From Epiperipatus broadwayi (Eukaryota; Onychophora; Udeonychophora; Euonychophora; Peripatidae): 64,000 nt of DNA. A program made the position numbers and the translations under genes. The stretch lies in assembly GCA_028023455.1 (NCBI GenBank), contig JAQFVV010001011.1, positions 64,001 through 128,000 on the forward strand, given 5' to 3'. Below are positions 13,225 to 26,083 of this stretch, piece after piece. The notes beneath the pieces are model-generated. The model made no database searches. It had not been told where the DNA came from and worked only from the letters and a program-made list of their open reading frames with translations. Within the stretch, counting starts at the first letter, position 1. Each line of letters begins with the position of its first letter.

Positions 13225-13355
13225 TGCACAACGTTTCGATAGATATTATCGCCCCCTCTTCTTTAGGTGTTTCTGGCCCGACCAATGACAGTACTGGAAT
13301 GGGATTTGAACCTGGCTCTTTAGATTCTTGAGTATTGAATTTTAAGGTAATGCAA
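13225..13355 (-). repeat. tRNA-like SINE with hairpin tail
   Basis: On the - strand the sequence AGGTTCAAATCCC (complement of 13301-13313) is an excellent RNA polymerase III B box. It is preceded by a loop-and-stem stretch resembling a tRNA anticodon arm, CTC...GAG. Downstream on - is a GC-richer tail containing CGATAATATCTATCGAAACG, a small hairpin followed by CGAAACG, of the kind seen at the 3' ends of many invertebrate retroelements. A clear A box is not visible, so the copy is degenerate and not a working tRNA gene. Confidence 0.45.
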
Positions 13356-16300
13356 ATTTTTCTAAAGTAATCAAATACACATATATGATTGGAATAGTCC
13401 AATATAAAATACAACAATAATTCCTCTTGTTTAATATTATGTAAATTAATTCTCTTATGGTAACTGTTGCATTTATAAGATAGTATGATTTAGCTTTGCT
13501 TAAAAACAATAATCTCAGAATAAATAATATTAGTAATGATTTAAATAAAAAATATGCTTTAATGTTTAAAAATACATTGATAACAATATAAGTATTAAAT
13601 GCAAAAGTTCATTTACAAATAACTACTCTTATCAAGGATTAAAAAATAAAAGTGCAAATAACATAAAATCATTTGACGATCTCTGTCTCTTTAAATATTT
13701 CTAAGTATAGTGCTCAAAAAATGTAAAACAATCTCATTGAGTCACATTACCCTCTGTGATTTAGTATAGTAATAGAATAATTAACGGAGAGCTAAAAATC
13801 AATTCAATCGGTCACAAAAAAGCAACAAACTATTCATTTTCAATTGATTATATTTACTTTTATTATAATGATTAATTTAAACAAATTCAGAAAATTTTTT
13901 TTTAATTATTCTGTAATAGAATTGCTACATAAAATATCTTCATCATATCTTTGGACTGAGATTTCTAAGTTTGATGAAATGGAAATATATTCTTTTGTAT
14001 TCTTGAAAATAAAAAGGCTATATGGATTAACATTATTTCTATAAACGATTTCAAAATAGATTTGTGATATGTTTATCTGAAAAACGATGAGATTATCACA
14101 AAAAACAAAATGAATTATAAAGATATCTCTCTTGAACTCAAGGATGATGTTACTCTTCCATTATTTCAACGCGTAAGCTTGTGGTTAAGATCTAAAAAGG
14201 TCCCTACCTTCACATTTTCAACCGCACATACTTTAGGTTTATTGCCTTAGTAAATATTATTTACGTAGTAATCAATGTATCAATGTGCATTAAATAATTT
14301 TATAATTACAACTTTAAATTATCGTAATAGATTTCTAACTATAAGATCTTTCCATTGACTCATTGTAAATCGAAAGATTTCGCGAGTACTAATGTATAAT
14401 AGGAATCGTGGATTTAATCAGTGAAGTATTGAATAGTTTCACGCTCTCAGATCTAACCGCTTCAGATTCACCTATTTATATTTAAAAAATACAATCATAG
14501 AAAATTATACTATAATTCTAACCGAATATCATTTGCATCTATTTCAGCAAAACTATTTTCAACATAGTTGTCAAAAAATTGTTTTCAGTCGTAGCTTAAT
14601 TATTATTAAAATATCTTTGTGAATTGATAAAATATATTAAAAAATTGTTTGCTATATTGTCTGTAGATCCTATCACATTTTACGACATAATTTTTTTAAT
14701 TTTATGACTAACTTAAGATTTGTGCTTAATTTTTCTCAATTAAGAACTAATCCTTGAAATTTTAATATTTTTTGAGTAATATGATTTAACTCTTGGATCT
14801 ATGTTACACTAACATATACAGAATAGACATATATAATTGGTATAGTTTCTGCATTAATACATTTAATGCAATGACAGGCACATTTATTTGTATATAGTTG
14901 ACTATTAGCATGTGGAAATTGTTAATAAGTAAATAATATATGATGACAAGATCTGCATAATTATTTCTTTAGTGGTAATGTAAGATATTTAAAATATGAA
15001 CTGGTTCTACTCAGAAATATATAGTAGTTAAAATAATATTTTATATTTTTTTTATAATTGCCTTTAGAACAATTTATATTAGCTCCATGAAATAAACATT
15101 TAAATGTAATGCATGTTAAATGGACGGATGTTTATTTAGAAGCATATTTAAAACAAAACCAAGAATATGATATAATTGCCTTTTAAATTAACAGCCCGGT
15201 TGTGTTTTGGCTATTTACTGTAAATTCATATAATAAGTTAAAAAAAAATTTTTAAATTTTTAAAATGGTTTAGAAATTAAAGTTTCAAAATGCAAATAAT
15301 TTTTATGCTGAAAAAATAAATAACTATATAAGTCTGGTTTACTTATTCGCTTGAAAATGCAGATCTTTTTTTCAACATCTCTCCGAATAGAAACACAGTT
15401 TCATATTTATTTCTGAAATGCAATCTTATTGAGTTATAAAATTTAATTATCTGTTTTTTGAGTCTACCCCTAATTGAAAACTGAATCTTAAAACTGTATT
15501 TGAGATATAATGAATTCTGCATATTTATTATTCAGCTTTCATTTTCTATAAATCTTATTACAATTTGGCCTTTGAATATTTGTATCTTCTAATAATGCAA
15601 ACGTTCATTTTATAAACGATTACGCTTTACAGTTCTTTTTCTAGGTTATAAATATTGAACAATATTATATTCAAAAAGTAAACTAATTGTGTAATTACCA
15701 AGTTTACCAATTCCTTTATTTTGCTGTAATACCTTATATAAATGCAATTTATCCACCCTATTTTGAACATTTTTTAGCAAAATCTGTTATAGGTTTCGTC
15801 TTTCCTGCAGACTTTTTCAAAACAATATTATAATCAATAAAATAAAGTACATAACTATAAATAATACCATTAAAATGTAAACAATAAAATTAATTAAAAA
15901 ACGAAATATAATAAAACATAATAAAACTGAAATAAATATATTCGAACACAAAGTAATCTAGTTAATATAAAATAAAATATACAATGTAAATAAAAAATAA
16001 ATATAAATTACACATGTCTATTACTCATTATATATACACATTCATGAAAAACTATTATACAAAGTCATATTCTAAAAGAATTGAAGGAAGTAGTGACTTA
16101 TCTGTATGTATATTTATTTTCCAACGTATAGAAGTAAAGTTATTAAATAGCTATGAGAAAGAAAGTTATTCTTGATATGTTCTATGTTTATTGGGATTGA
16201 GGACTTTCTTCCTTTATTACACCTAAGTATTTTTCATGAGTGAATTACATTGCTAGATTGTCTACATATGCATTATAAAATGATATTTTATGAAGTTAAG

Positions 16301-16630
16301 TGTTGTTTTTCCCTTTATTCTGGTGGTGATACAGGGTTCCACACCAATAGGTACCTCAAAGTTAGGTGGGAAAGCCAATATTTGTCATTAGATTTATTAG
16401 CCAAAGAACTCATTTATGCCTCATGTGCTTAATTTTTTTTTAAATGTTTATTTTTCATGTTATCATAGAATCATAACTATGTGTAATTTAGTTGGTGGTT
16501 AGATAAATAGTCATAATAAGTTCTTTACTGAATATTAAAGTAGAAATAGTGTTATATTTGTTGGTTGGTCTATACCAATATCCATAGTAAAACATTTGTT
16601 TAGTAATTCATAAATAAATTAACAATTAAT
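13356..16630. other. AT-rich intronic sequence
   Basis: I see no gene or repeat of note. The + frames at 13844-14044 and 16250-16432 have no recognisable motifs and the composition of random AT-rich DNA. Confidence 0.5.
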
Positions 16631-16952
16631 AAGGCAAAACTATCCATACTGTAGTGCGACTGAGTGCCAACCAGAGTAATCAATGGATGCCAGAAGGCTT
16701 GTGCATAAAATCCCTATCTAATGCCTACTCATTCAATATCCCCAGACTAGTTTTTGGCTTGTGGCCTTTGTTAGTGAGGAGCTTTAGATCTGAGCGCACT
16801 GCACCTAGATCTTAGGATCTATGCAACCTTCTAGCAACCAACTTTGGATGAGTAGGCAAAAGATGGGGATTTTATGCATAAGCCTTCTGGTATCCATTGA
16901 ATACTCTGGTTGGCACAGAGTGGTACTACTGTATGGAGAGTTTTATTTTGCT
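16631..16952. mobile_element. Foldback (palindromic) element
   Basis: The left arm at about 16631-16734 and right arm at about 16847-16952 are imperfect inverted repeats. The left arm blocks GTGCCAACCAGAGTA, CCAGAAGGCTTGTGCATAAAA and ATGCCTACTCAT recur as their complements on the right. The loop is about 112 bases. The arms differ by scattered substitutions and small gaps. There is no coding capacity; the 60-codon frame at 16821-17003 is the right arm read through. It is a MITE-like or foldback insertion of unknown superfamily, richer in G+C than its surroundings. Confidence 0.7.
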
Positions 16953-17960
16953 TATAAACAATTATGTGCTAGTATAAGAGATGGTGATTATGTGATAGAT
17001 TAACAATATGTTAATGTATTGATTTTATCTTAAATTATAGCGTAAGATGTGACACACATGTAATTCAAATAATCTTGCAGACATGCAAGTATAATAGTAT
17101 TAAACTTATACATCAGAAATTATAGATTTTGAATTCTACCATGCTTTAAATCATCAAATCATTAGAATAATTATTTTTATTCTGAATGTATGAAAGAGAT
17201 ACGTATTTAAAAGAATTATTTTATGGAAGTATTTAAAGTCACTATCTTGACAACCAAAGTTAGTAATTTATTTTATTCCAATAAATGATAATGTGACCTC
17301 TCCAACTTATATGTTTGTGCCCATAATATGATATTTATTTAGTAAGTGTTGTTTGCTAATAAAAATGTGTTAGACAGCCTACATATATTCGAAGTCAGAA
17401 TATTAGGGCATTATTTTATTTGTTAACTTATTTTCATAAATGTCTAACCAATAAATGACGAAATATGTATTAAAAATGATTTTAAACCCAGGTTACCAAA
17501 CTTATTTGTGAGTTTAGTAATTAGAGCAAACAGTCCCAATGTTAATTATCTATATATATTTGGATTTTAAATGTAAATAAATGCTTTGTTATTTATTCAA
17601 AACTTTGTCTCGAGTTGTTTTTATATGCATTCGTATTCTAGTTGCCACATTCCACATATCTATAGCTACATAAATACATTACTTTATAAATTTGATAATA
17701 AACATACAGAAGTCTGATAGTATTGTTCTCTTGATCCAAACATTATATGAAATACTTTACCATTTGGTAAACTTATAAAAAGGTTGCATAGTTAGTTATT
17801 ATTTAGACAATGATGTGAAATTAAAATATATCCTATTTCCTTCATTATCTAATTTCTAGTCCAGTAATATATATATATATATATATATATACAAATCAAT
17901 ATATATATATATCAAAATACAGTACAATATATATATACAATATCAATATATATATATATC

Positions 17961-18731
17961 AAAATACAGTACAATTTATATAAATTATATTCTTTTAGAA
18001 GTACTTTCGACTATACACTTTGTAGTCTTTATCAACTATATAACGTTGAATAATCAAAACGAGACAACCCTTAACAATACCCATAGTTCAATTCAGATTT
18101 CCCATAATTCTGTTATCTTAACATTTGATGACTGGCGATTCATTAACATTTGACGATTTCTTGAAATCAACATAGCCTCTTTTATTTTACGTTTATTATG
18201 ACAACGTTCAATTTGAATAATTTTCATATTTTTATAATCAAATTTAAATCCATATTGACAAGATTTATTATGATCAAATATAACATATGATGAAGGTTTA
18301 TTTACATCTGTTCCATATTGATTCTCTTTTTGAATAAAAGAACATATGCTTTTATATAATAGAATTCAAAAAGAGAATCAATATGGAACAGATGTAAATA
18401 AACCTTCATCATCTGTTATATTTGATCATAATAAATCTTGTCAATATGGATTTAAATTTGATTATAAAAATATGAAAATTATTCAAATTGAACGTTGTCA
18501 TAATAAACGTAAAATAAAAGAGGCTATGTTGATTTCAAGAAATCGTCAAATGTTAATGAATCACCAGTCATCAAATGTTAAGATAACAGAATTATGAGAA
18601 ATCTGAATTGAACTATGGTAAGGGTTGTCTCGTTTTGATTATTCAACATTATATAGTTGATAAAGACTACAAAGTGTATAGTCGAAAGTACTTCTAAAAG
18701 AATATAATTTATATAAATTGTACTGTATTTT
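17961..18731. mobile_element. Palindromic Penelope-like element fragment pair (copy 1)
   Basis: Two near-perfect inverted arms (17961-18335 and 18364-18731) surround a 28-base spacer. The element sits between TA-rich sequence (17866-17960) and long TA runs (18790-18889). Each arm encodes, reading outward from the centre, the C-terminal part of a GIY-YIG endonuclease-like domain; the better frame is at 18346-18597 on +. The outer part of each arm carries AGAAGTACTTTCG, which recurs in the palindrome at 28.2 kb. The arms differ at only a few positions, so the palindrome is recent or is kept alike by gene conversion. Confidence 0.7.
18364..18597 (+). pseudogene. GIY-YIG endonuclease C-terminal fragment (PLE-type)
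   Basis: The + frame contains FDHNKSCQYGFKFDYKNMKI followed by IQIERCHNKRKIKEAMLI. A His-x-x-rich segment, then F-D-(x)n-K-I-I-x-x-E-R, then K-R-x-I-K-E-A is the back half of the GIY-YIG domain found at the C-terminus of Penelope-like reverse transcriptases. The GIY and YIG strands and the catalytic arginine are missing. The frame begins in the palindrome spacer, and a stop ends it before any further domain. The left arm carries the mirror-image copy on the - strand. The assignment is by motif pattern only. Confidence 0.55.
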
Positions 18732-18786
18732 GATATATATATTGATTTGTATATTACATATATTGTGAAACGAATACAGATATCAA

Positions 18787-18789
<3 letters not shown>

Positions 18790-18846
<57 letters not shown>

Positions 18847-18854
18847 CAATATAA

Positions 18855-18889
<35 letters not shown>
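18790..18889. repeat. Two long (TA)n runs
   Basis: TA runs at 18790-18841 and 18857-18889 are separated by a short linker. The linker and right flank (ATAACTT and AAGTTAT) make a further inverted pair around the second run. Confidence 0.9.
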
Positions 18890-18891
<2 letters not shown>

Positions 18892-21800
18892 AGTTATATT
18901 GAGCTAATATAGGGTATATTTAGATAATGGAAGAGATCAAATTGAAATTATATTTTATTAGTTTGAACAAATGAAACACTGCTGGCCTCCATCATTTGGT
19001 TGATTAATAAATGAGACATATCTTTTATTTTAATGGTTTTTAGTATTTCTTCCTTCATTTATTTTTATTCTATATGTTATTGACTTCCTATAACCGTCCA
19101 CTGAGCAAAGCTATAAATTAGGCACAAGGACAAGTGTCTCAGAATTAATTCTAAGTCAAAAAAATTGTTAATTGATTTTATTCATTAATATAATTGGTGT
19201 CCTGGGCATTTGCTCATATAATGTGTAGGTTAGGTGTCAGGTGGAGGGGTATAATATATATATATATATATTGAAGCAGTTGGTCTGATGCTCACATCGT
19301 GCTTCACAGACCACTTACAGTCTCCCACCACTAAACCATGTTTAAACCCATCCTTATGCATGTATACATATGTACTATCATATATTTTTTCTTTGCTTAA
19401 TCATTTAAACATAATTAATGTAGATATTTATATATCTTAACACAAAATACTTTAATAAATAAATATTTAATGCTATTTTAATGTGTATGAGTGCGTAATT
19501 AATATATATATTTTAGTGTGAGGAGATTGATAATAAATCATATAAATAATTATATTATTCATGTATCTTAAAAGTTATATTATTCATATATGAAATGTAT
19601 TATTTTTTATATTTAATTTCATGCAGTCCAAAAATGATGCAATTCTTTTAAGAAGTTTCTCAAAAACAATTACCCGGAAAAGCCCATTAGTTAAATTTAA
19701 AATATTACAATTTGTAATAGTAAAGGAAAAAACCCATTAGTGGAAATTTTATCCATGCCAACTTCTTTTAAAATCATAAGACTTATTTTAAAGCAATCAT
19801 TCGAGAAACTTGTAATAGGATTGCATTGTTTCTAAAAAAGTTACAAAACAAAAGACATCTAGTCAGCAGATTTCAGCTTTGCTAAAGTGCTCAAATTGCC
19901 TCAGGTCCAGCAGTTAATTGCTATACTATATCATCAAAAGTAATGGTATAAATACTGCTGGATTTGAATCCAAGAGAGAGGAGACAATCATAAATTAATG
20001 ATGATCAACATAATCCATGCTAGTTTGAATTTTCATCCAATGTGCTGTGAGTGGGGGAAACTTCACCTTTCCCTCTGTTACAACATGCTCATTTCCATAA
20101 GAAAAGCTCCAGATCCTGTGCCCATGAACTTTCAAATGTCTACCAATTCAGTCAGTAAAATGCTACCTGTGATGCCTTATTCCAAACCTAAATATAGTGT
20201 ATTAACACCAATAAACACTCCAAATATCAAGGACCACCACTGTTTATGAAAGGTAAAAGACATTTAGCCACTCTCTGATTCTATTAAGTTCAACCTTCTA
20301 TAACCACAATAATCCTGACACTTTACTCTCAATATATTATGTAAATATTTATATGTTATGTAATTTTATTTAGTATAACTCTATATAACAGAAACTATTC
20401 TATCATTGAGTCTCTATTCAATATGTTTTCTTTTTTATTATTTCCATGCAACAATCATATTTATTTCATTATTATATTACATATTTTTGTGTTTTAAAAT
20501 GCCATTAATATTTCAAACTCACTAGCATATAATTCCTTTCTAATTTTCCTACCCATCACTTACAGGGTAATTAAGAACTTATTTTAATTAAAACCAAGTC
20601 CTATTTGACTTATCCAGGTGCTGGCAAGTTTGGAAAAACAAAGTCATTATCTTATAAATTGTTGTAGGAAAACAGATCAACAACTGTTTTTCTAAAAAAA
20701 AATTTTTTTTATCTTTTTAACATGCGCTAATCCCAACTGTAAATGTATTTCATATATGTAAAATCTAATTATTATCCCAGTTATTTCCACCACCCCATTT
20801 GTTTCCATATAAACATATTTATTTCTAACAATAGCATTTATTAACCAAAATTTGTACTTATTAAATGGTGTGGGAAGTTATAAATAATTTAAAGTAAAAG
20901 GAAAGGGAGTCTTTATGTCTTAAAACTTATATAATTAAATTAAATTAAATCATCCATGCTTGTTTAGCAATTAAATCATATCCTTATGCAGGATATTTGA
21001 TAATGTATGGGCATTAAGTAAATAAGTAGTCTTTAAAGCTACATTTTGACTCCCAAGTGTTGCGTGCATATAGGCATACTCTTTCTATTATGATGTATAT
21101 TAGTGCTCTTTTATTCAGAGGTATCACAAAGTCAGACCCCATATCCTTCTCAAAGTCCAAGAACCAGGCTTTAACCCCCTGGGGACTTCTTCGGTTGTAT
21201 GTGCATGCTTTATATGGGGATCGCTCTGGAAAAACCAGCCCAATAAATGCATAGCCAACCACTCTTCACTTATAATCTGAACCTGCCAACATCTGCATAG
21301 TTATTGGTATTTTTCTTCAAAATGAATTCAACGAAGCACCTGCCAGGGTCCATAACCAGATCTTATTAATCTGCTACCATGCATGCACTGCCATTCTCTC
21401 ATATTTCTAGATAATATCCATGAATGTCCATAAGCCATAGTGCTGTGATTTTGCTAAGCAAATCTATGTCCACTATTTAAATATGCATCTTTGCCACGAC
21501 ACGATTATTAATATATTTATCAGCTATACCACACATGTGCATCACTTTATAAATTGAATATTAATCACTATATTTTGTACAAATGTAAAGCTTCGTTATA
21601 AAATAATAATTATCGTTCAAATGAGTTTAATGCTATTTTATTCCTTCTGGCAATATTATATTTCTTAATAGTGCTAAGTCTATATTCATCATTATAGTAT
21701 ATATTATTGGCATAGCCATAATTATCGATAAAGTCATTTGTTAAATCTGATTATTAATTTATAAACCAAATGTAATATAATTTCTATGACCAACCATCAT

Positions 21801-22351
21801 ATAATATTTATGAGGCTAATGAATCAATGATAACATGCATTTACTTATGTTTTGTCAAAATAATGAATCTTAAACATATATTATATATTTCCGAATCATT
21901 GTATTTTCTTTTATTTGAGTTAGTCTTTTAATTAGTAATTTATGCTCATGCTGACTAGATGATCTCTGCTAAAATATAGTTAATATTAAATGTCACGATC
22001 TTTAAGTGCTTATAAATGATAGTTCATTTTAATTATTCCATCATTAAAACTTAAATTAGAGTCTTTTTGTCTCCAATGTGTGATACTGGTGAAAAGAGAT
22101 AAAATTAGATCGATATCATCAGGATTGTTGCTCATAAGTTGGTAGATCTGGAAAATAGGCAAATAGGGCAGAATTCATGAGTGTTCCTGAGTTATGTATT
22201 TTGCATGATTGGATTCGAGGTACTTTTGCCTAGATGCTAGATCTTGTTATGTGAACATACAAAACCGACCGTACAATATATATATATAATGGTTTTATGG
22301 TTGTATGATATAGATAATTTATTATTTTGGGGGATAAACTGTGTATTATTT
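18890..22351. other. Intronic sequence, no gene recognised
   Basis: Mostly AT-rich. A TA run lies at about 19254-19271, and a TA run at 22276-22288 directly follows GACCGTACA, another element-end-like junction. A GC-richer open patch at 21014-21262 (82 codons on -, 65 on +) is unassigned. The + frame at 19998-20249 has no recognisable domain. Confidence 0.5.
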
Positions 22352-22864
22352 TCTATTACACACCAGTATTTTGACACACTATCATCTGCCACTTGAAGTA
22401 GTTCAGCATTCAAAATATGAGGCTTAACAAAATGTTTATTTCCCTCAGTTTTTCGCTTATTAATTTTAAGTTAATATTAGAAGACAGAGATAAAAATGAG
22501 AGGTTTCCATATAGCTGTAATATACTGTGCTTCATCAGCACTATTTAAAGCAGTAGGTCTCTTTAATAGTTCAATGACTCTCTCATCATTCTTAAATTAT
22601 ACTAAGAACTATTAGAGAGCCAATTAAAATATTATGAAGCACAATGAATTCCAGTTATGTGGAAACCCCTCATTTTATGTCTGTCTTCTAATATTAACTT
22701 AAAATTAATAGGTGAAATAATTGAAGGAAACAACCATTTTTATTGAATCTCATTTCTCATCTCACTCTCAGTTACATTACTGTTTGAGATCTAATGATTT
22801 TTCTTTCAAAAGTTAATATTGGCAATGGTGGATGCTAGTTTGTCAAAATATCAGTATGTAATGG
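22352..22864. mobile_element. Large foldback element, about 510 bp
   Basis: The left arm (22352-22572) and right arm (22606-22864) are imperfect inverted repeats with a loop of about 33 bases. Paired blocks run from CAGTATTTTGACA at the outer edge, through TTTTAAGTTAATATTAGAAG, to CTTTAATAGTTC next to the loop. The arms differ by substitutions and short indels, so this copy is older than the one at 18 kb. There is no coding capacity and no clear target duplication. Confidence 0.75.
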
Positions 22865-25195
22865 AAAAGAACATATGGTTTATCCCAAAAAATAATAATT
22901 TACACAAAATAATTGAATTTAAATAGAAAATGATGAAAATTTAAAAAAGTATTATTATCATGTTCTTCTATAAATAACAATACAATGCATACTTGAAAAT
23001 TATTAAAGATAAATAACAATGATGAAAATAAAATGAACTGTAAAATTTTCTAATCTAATAAAATTTAATTTACTGAAGAATGTTGTGATTTGATAATTGA
23101 TTTATATGATATTTGTCTGCTGTCATTACAGAAACAGCATATATTTTTTTGCAACAGGAATATTTTACATGTTTAAAAGTAACAAAAATGACAATCGAAA
23201 AAGTGATTCCCATACTTTACTTTTCTAATTAACTAAAATGTCAAGATCTCAAAATGAAATCAATGAAAATGGTGTTTGTTTAGAAGTAATTAAAAAAACA
23301 AACAGAATATGTACTTATATAATGCAGACATCAAATTACTTTATTTCACTTGTGCACTTTGTCTTTGTTTATACCTTAAAAACAATAATATTATTGCATA
23401 TAAAATCTTTTTATTTTTTAGCATTTACTTTTATAAAATTATTAACGATTTATTTTTAAATAAGTATGTATGTTTGCATTTAGAATTTGCTTATACGTAG
23501 CGGATTTCGGCAATTATTTAATTGAAAATGTATTTATATTAAATGCCTACAAACTCGAAGCCCTTCCTGTCAATAACATTCCTATCAATATTATTTTATA
23601 TTTACAAGTAATTATACACTGCATTTCAATATTGTGAAGAGAAATTTCTTTATTTTAATTCATTGTTTAATGAAATTGTGCCTTTAATACTTGCACAATA
23701 ATGAAATATTCCTTTTATTGAACATTTAAAAGTGTCATTAAAAATGAAACACATTCTTGTAACAAGGCATTAATAACACCTGTAAAACAATGTACAAAAT
23801 ATTTTGATGTTTTTTTTATAAATGTAAATATAGTTTTATGTCATCTTAACAAAAATTTGTTCAGGTTTCAGAAATCATATTTATTCAAGAAAGATTTTGT
23901 TATTTTACCGTTTACAATTGTGTTCTGATAATTACCTAATAAATATAAATAAATGTTCTCATTATATATTTCACTTTAGTTTTTTCTATATTACCAAACT
24001 TTAAATATGAATTTTAAAGATGCTTTTATTTATCAAATTATATATTATTAAAAATGTCTCATTTATTGAATTCTAATAGAATAAAGATTTAAATACTAAA
24101 ATTAAACATTCAATGTTTGCTCAAGTTGTCACTAGGGGGAACGATAAAAACATCTATTGGTGAAGAGTTAACTTATTTGTACAATTTAATGATAACCATT
24201 AAAAAAATTTGCTATAAAGTAATTAGTTATATAATAATTACAAATAGTTATTTTGATATGGTTCCTTTATATAATGAAGAAACGTTTGATGCTGTAAATA
24301 AATTTTATTTCATCTTACATTGTTTGGTATCAATTTTATTAAATGTTCATTAATCTGTGTAGATACTGTTTCCAAAAAAAAAAACCAAAAAAAAAAAACG
24401 CATTATTAAAAAAATATATATTAACTGATAATTAGTAATTGTATTCATCATTCATTTTTATTTATTTATTCAAACATTTATTTATAAATATATTTTTCTT
24501 ATTATATTTTCTGTTTTATTTTAAATGACTAATTAATTCATTAATAATTGGGTAATTACTGATTTTATTCTAAATTTGACTATTTTACATGTATGTTAAT
24601 TTTAAAAAAATGAAGTATTTAGATTGATTTAACTTTGTTAAGTAAGATTCAGGTGATGTTTTCAGATCTCTATCTTTTTTTTCTTTTTTTTTCATTGCAG
24701 TTTTCTCCCATTGTCTACTGTTTATTGTGTTTGTATTATTTATATTTATATTATCAAAAGTGTATTATTAATTGTGTAATTATTGATTTAAAAATTTTCT
24801 CTTACTTTTTTCAATATTATTTGAAAGATATTTTATACTCCATGTAGTTTTTTTTTTTTTTTTGCTTTTAATCAATTTTATATGTAATTTATAGTATATT
24901 TGAATATTAATTTATACCACTTTTGTTTGATTTTTTTATATTCTCTACTGTTTGTTTATTTATTTTTGTTTTATCTTTAATAATAATTACTTTTTAAATT
25001 GGAATGTAAAAATATTAATTATGATACAATTTATTTTATTTTTTTATTTTATATAAATTATTTATATTATTGTGTTTTTATTTTATTTTTATTTAAGATT
25101 GGTTTAATACGATTTTTTTTTTTTTTTACAAAATGAGTTTCATATGTGTTTAATTATATATATATATACAAAAATTTGTTCCTGTGCAGAATCCT
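22865..25195. other. AT-rich intronic sequence
   Basis: Nothing coding is visible. There are long A/T tracts and short frames (23238-23500, 24117-24353, 24635-24847 on +) of low-complexity hydrophobic composition, which I regard as random. Confidence 0.5.
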
Positions 25196-25208
25196 TAAGT
25201 AAAATTTA

Positions 25209-25790
25209 AAATATGTATTTTGGTGATTATCTTTTTCTACATGTATGTGGTCATGTATATCAGTTGTATGAGATATATAGTATGGATAGTTGGTGGGCGC
25301 TTGAACGTCTGAGTTCATATTTCCTATATTTACAATTAAGCTCCAGATTTGTGAAGAGTGCCTGTTTTCAAATATTCACATATGAATATTGTATCCTGCC
25401 CATTCCTCTTATATGTATTTAAATGGATAAGGTCCTATATATGAGGGGTCAGTGTGACTTTAGGTCAACATGGGCATTACAATAATGTTGGCAGCAGCAT
25501 GGGATTTGGACTTTTCATCATCAGATTTTCAATGATATGGATGGATGAAAAGTTGAAGTAGATTGAAGCATGTCCATTAAAGAGTGAGGACGTGCTATCT
25601 TAATATAAACTGAGCACTGATTATATATATATGTGTGTGTGTGTGTGTGATTAATCTGGACCAGCTGATGAATTCTGGTTTAGCATGAAATAAATATATT
25701 GGTGATTATTTATTTGTTCTACATGTATGTGGTCATGTATATCAGTTGTATGAGATAGTGTGGATAGTTTAAAAAGTAAATGTGAGTTCT
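25209..25790 (+). repeat. Partial tandem repeat with hammerhead-like core
   Basis: A segment near 25213-25285 (TGGTGATTATCTTT, ACATGTATGTGGTCATG, CAGTTGTATGAGATA) recurs at about 25700-25765, giving a period near 480 bases. Just before the second occurrence lies CTGATGA, a stem-loop, then GAAA (25664-25695). A related single copy lies at 43340-43625. The layout of repeated units with a ribozyme-like core resembles the tandem terminal repeats of Penelope-like elements, but no coding part is attached. Confidence 0.5.
25664..25715 (+). ncRNA. Hammerhead-ribozyme-like motif (candidate)
   Basis: CTGATGA is followed by ATTCT-GGTTT-AGCAT (a five-pair stem with one mismatch) and then GAAA. After that TAAATA and TATTTA can pair as a third stem, followed by T-T. 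This is the order of a hammerhead core. Against it, stem II closes with A-U instead of the usual G-C, and stem I pairs poorly next to the core. It may be a decayed ribozyme or a coincidence. Confidence 0.3.
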
Positions 25791-25957
25791 ATAATAAAAA
25801 TATTAGTGATACTATCAATTATCTAAATAGAACAAATTGCTTAAGACTATTCTTATAAAATTTAAGGGTAAAAAAAAATACTACTAATAAGCTATAATTA
25901 AATCCCAACAATTTGTTGTTATTTTTTAAAAAAATTATAACAGTTCTTTTTAAAGAT

Positions 25958-25960
<3 letters not shown>

Positions 25961-25992
<32 letters not shown>

Positions 25993-26020
25993 TTTTTAAA
26001 GATAAAATATATATATATAG
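25961..26020. repeat. (TA)n runs in a short tandem duplication
   Basis: TTCTTTTTAAAGATAAAAT plus a TA run occurs twice in a row about 65-120 bases upstream of the TM5/ICL3 exon acceptor. Confidence 0.85.
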
Positions 26021-26083
26021 TTGTAAACGAATACTTTGATTTTTTAATATGTTTATATTTTTTTCCTTGTTTTTTTTTTGCAG

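Larger units (their letters stand above)
10992..26083 (+). other. Intron between the ECL2 and TM5/ICL3 exons
   Basis: A 15.1 kb intron with donor GTAAGT and an acceptor made of a long T tract plus TTTGCAG. It contains TA runs, a tRNA-like SINE (about 13225-13355), three palindromic elements (16.6, 18.0 and 22.4 kb) and a repeat with a hammerhead-like core (25.2-25.8 kb). No exon of another gene was recognised inside it. Confidence 0.75.

Noticed and set aside
21014-21262. LINE reverse-transcriptase fragment suggested by WFLDFEKD
   Set aside because: Only a few residues resemble the F-x-D-x-x-K motif and nothing around it follows the family order.
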